Shown: piece after piece, positions 15,565 to 23,242 of the stretch
How positions within the stretch are numbered: position 1 is the stretch's first letter
Layout: each line of letters opens with the position of its first letter
From: Bacillota bacterium
Lineage (GTDB): Bacteria; Bacillota; Clostridia; Tissierellales; Sedimentibacteraceae
NCBI GenBank assembly: GCA_023416855.1
Contig: JAEZGU010000143.1
Coordinates: 1 to 44,864, forward strand
DNA: 44,864 nt
Direction of reading: 5' to 3'
Position numbers and translations under genes: made by a program
The notes under the pieces: generated by a model
Databases searched by the model: none
What the model was told of the DNA's origin: nothing
What the model saw: only the letters and a program-made list of their open reading frames with translations

Positions 15565-16197
15565 ATGATTAGAAAAAAATTATTTAAAATATTGTCATTA
15601 TCATTAGCACTAACAGTTTCTTCTATAGGTTTTGCATATGCAGAGAATATATCAACATTAGATGAGCCTGTTAAGTTGCAAATAGCAGTAGATGAAGAAA
15701 TGTACAAGGATCAAACAGAAGTAGACAAATTATTATTTGAAGGTAGCTTAGCTAAAGATTTAGGTGAAAAAGGTATATATATTACTCATACAAGCACAGT
15801 AGATGATTATGTTGAGGTAGGAATAACACCTTATACACCAGAAAATGCTGAAACTGTTATGAAGTTGTTAGGAAAAGACAATGTAAAGATTATTGAAGGA
15901 GAGATGGCAGTAACATTACAATACAATCCTGAGTTAAATGATGAAAATGTAGATCCAAGGGTTGTAATGGATCCGGCAGATTTAGCAGATGATTCACAAA
16001 TCATGGAGATAACTTCTGAGCCTTATGATGCTGAGAATACAAGCGCACCTGAAGAATCTGATGCTGATGTAGAAGAAGATGCTAAAGTAGTAAAGACAAC
16101 TTCTGAAAACGAAAAGAAAGATTATAGATTCTTTATTGGGTTAGGAGCAGCAGTAATAGGATTAGGGGCATTTGTAATAAAGAAAAAAAGAGCATAA
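15565..16197 (+). CDS. Exported, membrane-anchored protein of unknown function
   Basis: I do not recognise this 210-residue protein. It starts with a typical signal peptide (basic MIRKKLFK, hydrophobic stretch, cleavage likely after FAYA, about residue 26). An extracellular region of about 155 residues, acidic toward its end (runs of Glu/Asp with ENTSAPEESDADVEED), is followed by one C-terminal membrane helix (FFIGLGAAVIGLGAFVI) and the basic tail KKKRA. This is the topology of an extracellular domain held at the cytoplasmic membrane; there is no LPxTG sortase motif. The start codon has AAAGAGG upstream. The ECF-type promoter ahead of it suggests induction by envelope stress. The folded part (roughly 30-125) may be a small sensor or inhibitor domain. 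Confidence 0.8.
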   Translation: MIRKKLFKILSLSLALTVSSIGFAYAENISTLDEPVKLQIAVDEEMYKDQTEVDKLLFEGSLAKDLGEKGIYITHTSTVDDYVEVGITPYTPENAETVMKLLGKDNVKIIEGEMAVTLQYNPELNDENVDPRVVMDPADLADDSQIMEITSEPYDAENTSAPEESDADVEEDAKVVKTTSENEKKDYRFFIGLGAAVIGLGAFVIKKKRA

Positions 16198-16208
16198 CTA
16201 TATAATTA

Positions 16209-16237
16209 AAGCGGCAAGTAATGACTTGTCGTTTTTT
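16209..16237 (+). terminator. Terminator of the exported-protein gene
   Basis: An 11-bp stem including two G-U pairs (16209-16219 with 16224-16234), 4-nt loop, then a T run. Confidence 0.75.
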
Positions 16238-16258
16238 ATTTATTTGAAATATATTACA

Positions 16259-16288
16259 TTGCTTTTAATAGCAGTTATGAAATATAAT
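16259..16288 (+). promoter_or_regulatory. Putative promoter of the uracil-DNA glycosylase homologue
   Basis: TTGCTT (16259-16264), 18 bp, TATAAT (16283-16288), about 27 bp before the start codon. Confidence 0.45.
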
Positions 16289-16314
16289 ATAAAAAAAGAG
16301 CTTAAGGTGATAGT

Positions 16315-17031
16315 ATGAGTTTAATACCAATTGATGTACATAGTTCATGGGACAAATTATTGACTGAAGAGGTTATTGAAGAATTAAATATAATAGAAGA
16401 AAAAATTGGTGATAACACTAATCCTCATCATGATAATATTATGAGATTTTTAAAGAATAATTTAAATGATGTAAAAGTAGTTATATTAGGACAAGACCCC
16501 TATCCTGAAAAAGGCAGGCCTACTGGTCGTGCTTTTGAAGTGGGAGATTTAAATTCGTGGAACGAAAAGTTTAGACAAGTTTCATTAAAAAATATAATAA
16601 GATTGATTCATAAAAATTATAATAATATAGATAATTACAATGATATTTTGAAGTTCTCCGAAATTCAAAAAGAAATCGAGGCTAATAGCTTTAATATTTT
16701 ACCACCGGATAAGTTGTTTAAATCATGGGAAAAACAAGGTGTTTTATTACTTAACACATATCTTTCAGTTGAACCGGGCAAAACAGGTAGTCATATTTCT
16801 ATTTGGGAACCATTCAGCGTAAAGCTATTAAATTATATTTCAGAGGAAAACAAAGGTATAAAATATTTTTTATGGGGTAAATTTGCAGAAGATAAAAAGC
16901 AGTACTTAAAGCATGGAAAGTTCTATATAAGCAGGCACCCAATGATGTGCTCAGAAAAATATGAGGATGATTTTTTAAGGAATAATTGTTTCAAGGATAC
17001 AATGGATATAATTAATTGGTTAGGTTTATAG
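16315..17031 (+). CDS. Diverged family-1 uracil-DNA glycosylase homologue
   Basis: A 238-residue protein with the UDG fold. The water-activating motif is kept as GQDPY (D61), followed by P64 where Ung has His, then GRPTGRAFEV. The middle has WEKQGVLLLNTYLSVEPGKTGSH, close to Ung's LLLNT block, and FLWGKFAE. The DNA-intercalating loop that in Ung reads HPSPLS is here HPMMCSEKYEDDF; its catalytic-type His (H208) is present but the Leu wedge is not evident. The key acid and His suggest a hydrolase of damaged bases, but the changed recognition loop makes the substrate uncertain. No second Ung is in the window. AAGGTGAT precedes the ATG. Confidence 0.8.
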   Translation: MSLIPIDVHSSWDKLLTEEVIEELNIIEEKIGDNTNPHHDNIMRFLKNNLNDVKVVILGQDPYPEKGRPTGRAFEVGDLNSWNEKFRQVSLKNIIRLIHKNYNNIDNYNDILKFSEIQKEIEANSFNILPPDKLFKSWEKQGVLLLNTYLSVEPGKTGSHISIWEPFSVKLLNYISEENKGIKYFLWGKFAEDKKQYLKHGKFYISRHPMMCSEKYEDDFLRNNCFKDTMDIINWLGL

Positions 17032-17033
17032 AT

Positions 17034-17056
17034 GAAGCTCAAAAGAGCTTCTTTTT
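17034..17056 (+). terminator. Terminator after the UDG homologue
   Basis: GAAGCTC/GAGCTTC 7-bp stem (17034-17040 with 17045-17051), AAAA loop, T5 tail. Confidence 0.75.
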
Positions 17057-17247
17057 AAAGTCTTGATTTTACAAAGAAATTTAAATGATTATTAAAGACA
17101 TGCCATTAATTATTAAGATTTGTTAAGAAATTATACAACCATTGGAATACCACATTAATATTTTTTATAGTGTTTCGACAAAATTTGATAAGATTCTATA
17201 AACGTGTAGATTCTAATGTAAATAAGAGTTGAGTAACATTAAATTAA
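17057..17247. other. Gap before the nrdJ promoter
   Basis: About 190 bp of AT-rich sequence with no open frame worth calling. I looked for a cobalamin riboswitch, which would suit a B12-dependent enzyme, and saw no B12-box-like core. Confidence 0.5.
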
Positions 17248-17298
17248 CTATATATAGTATATATTGACATAAATTGAGGCCAATGCTACAATATGTAG
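17248..17298. promoter_or_regulatory. Pair of NrdR-box-like sites
   Basis: Core 1 is CTATATATAG at 17248-17257 and core 2 is CAATATGTAG at 17289-17298. Both fit the NrdR core pattern CwATATaTwG closely (core 2 has one deviation). Their starts are 41 bp apart, about four helical turns, so they face the same side. They flank and overlap the nrdJ promoter. NrdR is the standard repressor of ribonucleotide reductase genes. Confidence 0.55.
17264..17292 (+). promoter_or_regulatory. Strong promoter of nrdJ
   Basis: Perfect TTGACA (17264-17269), 17 bp, TACAAT (17287-17292). The -10 overlaps the second NrdR-like box. A 10-bp palindrome ATCACGTGAT (17300-17309) sits at the predicted transcript start. 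Confidence 0.8.
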
Positions 17299-17335
17299 TA
17301 TCACGTGATCGAATATTTGTAGGGAGATAAGGGAT

Positions 17336-19687
17336 ATGAGAATACTTAAGAGAACCGGAACCTTTGTTGATTTTAATGCTGATAAAATAACTAACGCTAT
17401 TATCAAAGCGATGAAGGAAACTAAGGAAGGTGTAGACGAAGGTTTAGCCAGAGAAATAAGCCACAAAATACAAGTAGAATTAGAGACTAAGAACTTTCCT
17501 GTACCCGTTGAAGTTGTCCAAGACATGGTAGAAAATGAACTTATGGACAGCAAAAGAAAAGACGTTGCGAAAAAATACATATTATACAGATATGAAAGAG
17601 ATAAATCAAGAGATTCACGAAAAAGAAAAGATTATAAGTTATTAAGCGAAGAATTTATAAGCAAGTATAAACATATTGGCTCTCCAATGAATCAGCTTGG
17701 TAATTTTGTATATTACAGAACTTATTCAAGATGGCTTCCCGAGGAAAGAAGAAGAGAGTATTGGTGGGAAACTGTTAGAAGAGCAGTAGAATATAACTGC
17801 AGTTTAGTTCCTACTAAAAAAGAAGAAGCAGAGCAATTATATGATAATATTTTTAATTTAAGACAATTTTTATCAGGAAGAACATTTTGGGTAGGAGGAA
17901 CACCGGTATCATACAACTATCCTATGGCTAATTTTAACTGTGCATTTGAAATTATAGATGATTTCCATGCATTCAGAGATTTGTTTTATTTGTTGATGAT
18001 TGGTTCAGGAGTGGGTGTAAGAATATTAAAGGATGATGTTTCACAGTTACCTAAAGTAAGAGGTAATTTTAGGATAATTCATGAGGATTACACTCCTATA
18101 GCAAAAGCTAAAAGAGAAGATAATACAGGAGTTGAGTTTAACCATAACAATACTGTAAAAATAGTTGTTGGCGATAGCAAAGAAGGTTGGGTTCAAGCAC
18201 TTGATTATTTCCTAGGGTTTATAAATTCAAGTGAATATAGAAATATTAATACAATAATTATTAACTACAACAATGTAAGGCCAAAGGGAGAAACACTAAA
18301 AACATTTGGTGGAACCGCAAGCGGTCATGCCAGCATGAAAAACATGTTTACAAAAATTGATACTGTAATTAAAAAGCGCGGTGCAATTGAGGGCAAGGAA
18401 AGATTTAAGCTTAAACCTATAGATTGTTTGGATATAGCAAATATTATCGGTGAAAATGTTGTTGTAGGCGGAGTTAGAAGAACAGCAGAAATAATGCTTA
18501 TTGATTATGATGATGCTGATTGTATAGAAGCAAAAAGCAAATTATACAAGAACATTGATAACCAATGGATTGTAGATAAGGACATTATCCATCGTTCTAT
18601 GAGTAACAATTCGATTTATTACAGGAAGAAGCCAACAAGAGATCAACTAAGATGGCAGATAGAACAAATGCGTTACTCAGGTGAACCTGGATGGGTTAAT
18701 GAGGTAGCAGGCGCAAAAAGAAGACCGAACATGAACGGTGTAAATCCTTGCGGAGAAATATTGCTTGACAATAAGGGCTTATGTAACTTAACTACTATAA
18801 ACGTGTTTGCATTTGTTGATGAAGAAGGAAATTTAGATGAAAAAGCACTTTTGAAAGCACAAAGATTGTCTGCAAGAGCTGCTTATAGAATGACATGCGT
18901 TGAGCTTGAATTGTCACAATGGGATAGAGTACAGCAAAGAGATAAAATTACAGGCTGTTCCTTGACAGGTTGGCAGGATATGGTTAATGCTGCAGGGCTT
19001 GACAGGGAGCAACAAGCAGAATTGCTTAGAAAATTAAGAGATGCAGCACGTGATGAATCTGAGCGATATGCAAATGAAATAGGAGAAAGCGCACCAATAC
19101 TTGTAACAACTGTTAAACCGGAGGGTACATTATCACAGCTTCCTGGTGTATCAAGTGGGGTTCATTATTCACATTCTCCATATTTCTTAAGAAGAGTTAG
19201 AATAAACAGCCATGACCCATTGGTTAAGGTATGCGAAGAGCTTGGATATTCAATTTATCCTGAGGTTGGTCAAGATATAAAAACATGTACAACAAAGGTT
19301 ATTGAATTCCCTGAAAAAGCACCTATAGGCAAGACTAAATATGACGTTACCGCAATTGACCAATTGGAAAACTACAAATTGTTTATGGAAAACTATGTTG
19401 ACCACAACTGCTCAATAACAGTACATGTAAGAGACAATGAGTGGGAACAGGTAGAACAATGGGTATGGGATAACTGGGATGATGTAGTTGCACTATCATT
19501 CTTGTCATTGGACGATAGCTTCTATCAGTTGATGCCATATGAATCAATAACAGAAGAAGAATATAATAAACGCAAAAAAGAAATGAAACCATTCATACCA
19601 TCATTACTAAGCAAGTACGAAGTGCAAGAAGAAACATTGGATGTAGGTAATGAAAGTTGTGAAACAGGAATTTGCCCAATAAGATAA
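17336..19687 (+). CDS. nrdJ: Adenosylcobalamin-dependent ribonucleoside-triphosphate reductase (class II)
   Basis: It makes deoxyribonucleotides using B12 to form the thiyl radical, so it needs no oxygen. It resembles the monomeric Lactobacillus leichmannii RTPR: active-site NPCGEI with C472, NFNCAFE with C202 as a likely partner Cys, and C775/C780 in CETGICPIR at the tail as the shuttle dithiol. At 783 aa it is longer than the 739-aa Lactobacillus enzyme. The extra length is an N-terminal ATP-cone (about 1-90; ILKRTGTFVDFNADKITNAI, VQDMVENELM), which would give overall activity control by dATP/ATP. The start has AGGGAG upstream. Expression is probably set by NrdR at the two boxes described. 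It is a single-gene unit with its own terminator. Confidence 0.93.
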   Translation: MRILKRTGTFVDFNADKITNAIIKAMKETKEGVDEGLAREISHKIQVELETKNFPVPVEVVQDMVENELMDSKRKDVAKKYILYRYERDKSRDSRKRKDYKLLSEEFISKYKHIGSPMNQLGNFVYYRTYSRWLPEERRREYWWETVRRAVEYNCSLVPTKKEEAEQLYDNIFNLRQFLSGRTFWVGGTPVSYNYPMANFNCAFEIIDDFHAFRDLFYLLMIGSGVGVRILKDDVSQLPKVRGNFRIIHEDYTPIAKAKREDNTGVEFNHNNTVKIVVGDSKEGWVQALDYFLGFINSSEYRNINTIIINYNNVRPKGETLKTFGGTASGHASMKNMFTKIDTVIKKRGAIEGKERFKLKPIDCLDIANIIGENVVVGGVRRTAEIMLIDYDDADCIEAKSKLYKNIDNQWIVDKDIIHRSMSNNSIYYRKKPTRDQLRWQIEQMRYSGEPGWVNEVAGAKRRPNMNGVNPCGEILLDNKGLCNLTTINVFAFVDEEGNLDEKALLKAQRLSARAAYRMTCVELELSQWDRVQQRDKITGCSLTGWQDMVNAAGLDREQQAELLRKLRDAARDESERYANEIGESAPILVTTVKPEGTLSQLPGVSSGVHYSHSPYFLRRVRINSHDPLVKVCEELGYSIYPEVGQDIKTCTTKVIEFPEKAPIGKTKYDVTAIDQLENYKLFMENYVDHNCSITVHVRDNEWEQVEQWVWDNWDDVVALSFLSLDDSFYQLMPYESITEEEYNKRKKEMKPFIPSLLSKYEVQEETLDVGNESCETGICPIR

Positions 19688-19711
19688 GGATCTCATAGAG
19701 ATCCTTTTTTT
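19686..19711 (+). terminator. Terminator of nrdJ
   Basis: A 9-bp stem AAGGATCTC/GAGATCCTT with a 3-nt loop and a T run; the stem begins inside the stop codon. Confidence 0.85.
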
Positions 19712-19716
19712 ATTTG

Positions 19717-20007
19717 CTAATTTATTTGTATTTCTTTTGCTTCTTCAGGTTTGAAATCATTTTTTAAATCATAAATATTGTGTTGTGTATAATCTCTTAA
19801 CTGTCTGTCTCCTAGTGAATAGCATCTCATAAATCTGTTTTCGTTAACTATTGACCAATGCTCAGCATCCCAGGTTAAATAACCATCATCATCTGTTTTC
19901 TTGTCATGCAAAATTAAATCAATTTGTCTGTGGTTTCTCATAAGTTCAATTAAGCTATCGTACGTAACTTCCAGTTCATTTTTATTAATTAAATCATAAG
20001 CTTTCAT
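19717..20007 (-). CDS. Small protein of unknown function
   Basis: I do not recognise this 96-residue protein. It has no signal peptide or membrane helix. It is charged and rich in Asp/Asn, with a central aromatic segment GYLTWDAEHWSIVNENRFMRCYSLGDRQLRDYT that looks like a small folded domain. The start is well supported: GGAGG lies 6 bp before ATG 20007. It is a single gene with no obvious operon partner, convergent with nrdJ and divergent from uvrC. A TATAAT-like -10 is present upstream on the minus strand. The coding case rests on the ribosome binding site, lack of a competing frame and normal local codon use. Confidence 0.7.
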   Translation of the reverse strand: MKAYDLINKNELEVTYDSLIELMRNHRQIDLILHDKKTDDDGYLTWDAEHWSIVNENRFMRCYSLGDRQLRDYTQHNIYDLKNDFKPEEAKEIQIN

Positions 20008-20154
20008 TTTTTCCTCCAAGATTCTTAAATTACTTTTAATACTATTATACTAAATTATAACATCACCTTAATTTTATGTAAAATATTATTAATATTATGT
20101 TAAAATTAAGATTTTGATGGTATAATAATCATATATCCATTTTTAGGAGTCAAC

Positions 20155-22002
20155 ATGTTTGATATACAGGAAGAGTTGAAAAAAGTACCGGATAATCCCG
20201 GTGTTTATCAAATGAAAAATGAGTTTGGCGAAATAATTTATGTTGGAAAAGCCAAAAATTTAAAAAAGAGAGTAAGACAGTATTTTCAGTCAAAGAATCA
20301 TATACCTAAAATTCAGGCAATGATAAAAAACATTGCAGAATTTGAATATATAATAACTGACAATGAGGTTGAAGCTCTTATACTTGAAGCTAATTTCATC
20401 AAAAAATACAGACCTAAATATAATACATTGCTTAGGGATGATAAGCAATATCCATATATAAAAATAACGGTTCAGGAAAAATATCCAAGAATTTACAAGG
20501 TAAGAGAAGTAAAAAAGGATGGTGCAAAGTATTTTGGACCATATCCAAGCGCGTATGCCGTAAACGAAATTATTGATATTATAGGAAACCTATACAAGCT
20601 TAGGAAATGTTCTCTTAAGCTTGATGGTACAAAGAAAAACCAACGTCCATGCTTGAATTATCACATTGGTAGATGTACTGCACCGTGTATGGGTAATGTT
20701 GACTATAAAGAGTATCGTGAAGAAGTTAATAAGGCTATAAGATTTTTATCCGGTGGCGAAGAAGAATTAATTAAGTCATTGACAGAAAAGATGAAGACAG
20801 CTTCTGAAAATTTAGATTTTGAACAAGCAGCTAAATATAGAGATCAAATAAAATCTTTAGAGATAATATCCGAAAAACAGAAAATCGTTTCCACAAATGT
20901 TGCCATAGATCAAGATGTAATAGGAAGTGCATTGGGAATTGAAGAGGCATGTATTCAAATTTTCTTTATTAGGAACGGCAAAATAATTGGAAATGAACAT
21001 TATTTGTTAACTAATATAGAAAATGAAAGTAGAGAAGAAATTTTAAGCTCGTTTTTGTCTCAGTTCTATACAGGTACAGTTTATGTGCCTAAAGAAATAT
21101 ATATAGAAACCGATATTGAAGATGTAGAGTTATTTGAAAAACTTTTATCTGAAAAAAGAGGAAACAAGGTTTCTATCAAGGTACCGGCTAAAGGCGACAA
21201 AAGTTTGCTTATAAAAATGATTAAGAAAAATGCTCTTGAAATATTAGAAAAAGGCAGTCAAAGAATTAAGAAAAACTTGAATGAAAGCTTGGAAGCACTA
21301 AATGAACTTAAGGATTTGCTAAATTTAGATGAAGTTCCAATGAGAATTGAAGCATATGACATTTCTAATATTCAAGGTGTGGAATCAGTTGGCTCTATGG
21401 TTGTTTTTGAGAAGGGAATTCCAAGCAAAAGTAATTATAGACGTTTCAGAATAAAAACTGTAAAAGGTCCAAATGATTACAAGAGTATGGAAGAAGTATT
21501 GGAAAGAAGAATTAATAGAGGTTTAGATACGGGAGACTTAAAGGGATTTAATAAAATGCCTGATTTAATATTGATTGATGGTGGCAAAGGGCAAACAAAT
21601 ATAGCTGAAGAAGTTGTTTATAATTTTGGATTAAAAATCCCGGTTTGTGGAATGATAAAGGATGACAAGCATACCACTAGGGGGTTAATTTATCAAAATA
21701 AAGAAATAGAATTTAAAAAGACAGATAAAATATATCGTCTAATCTATAGGATACAAGAGGAAGCACATAGATTTGCTATAGATTATCATCGTAATTTAAG
21801 AGATAAAACATTATTTAAATCTGAGCTTGATAACATTGAAAATATTGGTGAAAAAAGAAAAATAAATTTATTAAAACAATTTGGATCAGTTGAGAACATT
21901 AAGAGTAAAAGTGTTGAAGAATTAGCTGATGTTGATGGAATGAATATAAAAGCAGCGGAGTCTGTATATGATTATTTTAGAAATAAGGAAGTAAAAAGTT
22001 AA
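20155..22002 (+). CDS. uvrC: UvrABC excinuclease subunit C
   Basis: It makes both incisions around UvrB-marked lesions in nucleotide excision repair. Full length at 615 aa. The N-terminal GIY-YIG nuclease (about 10-95; NPGVYQMKN, IIYVGKAKNLKKRVRQYF) makes the 3' cut. A cysteine-bearing segment (C..H.GRCTAPC) follows at about 165-175, then the UVR helix pair (FEQAAKYRDQIKSLE). The RNase H-like domain, with D402 in EAYDISNIQG and a later LILIDGGKGQ, makes the 5' cut. Tandem helix-hairpin-helix motifs end the protein (NIGEKRKINLLKQFGS, DVDGMNIKAAE). TAGGAG precedes the ATG and a TATAAT at 20121-20126 may be its -10. hprK follows after 61 bp without a terminator, a common order in clostridia. Confidence 0.97.
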   Translation: MFDIQEELKKVPDNPGVYQMKNEFGEIIYVGKAKNLKKRVRQYFQSKNHIPKIQAMIKNIAEFEYIITDNEVEALILEANFIKKYRPKYNTLLRDDKQYPYIKITVQEKYPRIYKVREVKKDGAKYFGPYPSAYAVNEIIDIIGNLYKLRKCSLKLDGTKKNQRPCLNYHIGRCTAPCMGNVDYKEYREEVNKAIRFLSGGEEELIKSLTEKMKTASENLDFEQAAKYRDQIKSLEIISEKQKIVSTNVAIDQDVIGSALGIEEACIQIFFIRNGKIIGNEHYLLTNIENESREEILSSFLSQFYTGTVYVPKEIYIETDIEDVELFEKLLSEKRGNKVSIKVPAKGDKSLLIKMIKKNALEILEKGSQRIKKNLNESLEALNELKDLLNLDEVPMRIEAYDISNIQGVESVGSMVVFEKGIPSKSNYRRFRIKTVKGPNDYKSMEEVLERRINRGLDTGDLKGFNKMPDLILIDGGKGQTNIAEEVVYNFGLKIPVCGMIKDDKHTTRGLIYQNKEIEFKKTDKIYRLIYRIQEEAHRFAIDYHRNLRDKTLFKSELDNIENIGEKRKINLLKQFGSVENIKSKSVEELADVDGMNIKAAESVYDYFRNKEVKS

Positions 22003-22063
22003 CTGTAGATACTTTATGAAAAATGTAAGTTGTACAATGAACTGTAAATAGAGGATGGTAACC

Positions 22064-22975
22064 ATGCAATATGTTAAACTTGAGGATTTAGTTAGTTATA
22101 TAGATTTAGAACCAATTTTTTATCCTGCAGATGTGCAATCAAGAATATATACACCTGAAATTATAAGACCTGGACTTCAAATGGCAGGATATTTTGATTG
22201 GTTTTCTTTTGAGAGAGTACAAGTAATGGGTAGAGCTGAAACCTTTTATTTAAATACATTAGATGAGAACATTAGAAAGCAAAGATTGGATAAGTTTTTC
22301 AGCTATCCTATACCGGCACTAATTGTTGCTAATGATATGGCAATTGATGAATCATTAATTTACTATGCTAAGAAGTATAAAAGACCGGTTTTTAAATCAA
22401 AACAAAAAACTGACAAATTAGTAAATGTATTGATAAATTTCTTAGAAGAAGAATTAGCGGAAGAAACAACATTACACGGAGTATGTCTTGAGGTATTTGG
22501 TGTAGGAGTTCTCATTAAAGGAAAAAGCGGAATTGGGAAAAGTGAAACTTCACTGGAGCTTATAAATAGAGGTCACAGATTAGTAGCAGATGATGCAGTT
22601 ATAATTAAAAAGCTTGATAACAATTTAAAGGCAACCTGTCCGGAGCTTACCCAACACTTAATGGAAATTAGAGGCATTGGAATTTTAGATATTAAGCTTT
22701 TGTTTGGAGTAGGTTCAATAAGAATAGAACAATTTGTTGAGTTAGTGGTAGAGTTGGAAGAATGGGATGAAAACAAAGAGTATGACCGTATAGGAACTGA
22801 TGAGGACTATACAGAAATTTTGGGTATAAAAATACCTACCGTTGTTATCCCTGTAAGACCGGGAAGAAATATTTCTGCAATAGTAGAAATTGCCGCTAAA
22901 AATTACAGACAAAAACTATTGGGGTATAATCCTCTTGACACTTATAATAAAAAATTCAGAGGATTGAATAATTAA
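22064..22975 (+). CDS. hprK: HPr kinase/phosphorylase
   Basis: It phosphorylates and dephosphorylates Ser46 of HPr according to glycolytic state, and so controls CcpA-dependent catabolite repression. 303 aa. The N-terminal domain is followed by the P-loop GKSGIGKS (153-160), the catalytic RLVADDAV segment and the family signature LMEIRGIGILDIK near residue 205. There are two in-frame ATGs: 22055 abuts the GAGG site, so 22064, with proper spacing, is preferred. It is probably cotranscribed with uvrC. A cre-like site before the lactate operon in this window is a plausible downstream target. Confidence 0.96.
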   Translation: MQYVKLEDLVSYIDLEPIFYPADVQSRIYTPEIIRPGLQMAGYFDWFSFERVQVMGRAETFYLNTLDENIRKQRLDKFFSYPIPALIVANDMAIDESLIYYAKKYKRPVFKSKQKTDKLVNVLINFLEEELAEETTLHGVCLEVFGVGVLIKGKSGIGKSETSLELINRGHRLVADDAVIIKKLDNNLKATCPELTQHLMEIRGIGILDIKLLFGVGSIRIEQFVELVVELEEWDENKEYDRIGTDEDYTEILGIKIPTVVIPVRPGRNISAIVEIAAKNYRQKLLGYNPLDTYNKKFRGLNN

Positions 22976-23114
22976 AAATTTATAAATAACCTTGTATATT
23001 TAATATATTGTCAAAACTTAGATAAATTTGAGTCGATTTTGAAGCTTAAAAATATATTATAATTTCAAGAAAACGATTGTTTCTTTCAAAAAAAGCAGTC
23101 AAAAATACATTAAT

Positions 23115-23153
23115 AGTGAATGCAATTTTTATTGTTGCATTTACTTTTTTTTT
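23115..23153 (+). terminator. Hairpin terminator in the hprK-PFOR gap
   Basis: An 11-bp stem with one G-U pair (23115-23125 with 23135-23145), 9-nt loop, T9 tail. It is 140 bp past the hprK stop, so it may end a long hprK 3' UTR or a small RNA starting near 23070. The rest of the 266-bp gap shows no gene. Confidence 0.75.
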
Positions 23154-23182
23154 GAGATATAATCAATAATGTATTGATGTTT

Positions 23183-23212
23183 TTTACACAATGCTATTGG
23201 TTACATTATATA
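23183..23212 (+). promoter_or_regulatory. Putative promoter of the PFOR gene
   Basis: TTTACA (23183-23188), 18 bp, TATATA (23207-23212), about 30 bp before the ATG at 23243. Confidence 0.5.
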
Positions 23213-23242
23213 AATATTTTATTATATAGGAGGATAACATAA

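Noticed and set aside
17057..17335. Cobalamin riboswitch before the B12-dependent nrdJ
   Set aside because: No B12-box-like core is visible, and most of the gap just upstream is explained by a promoter and NrdR-like boxes.
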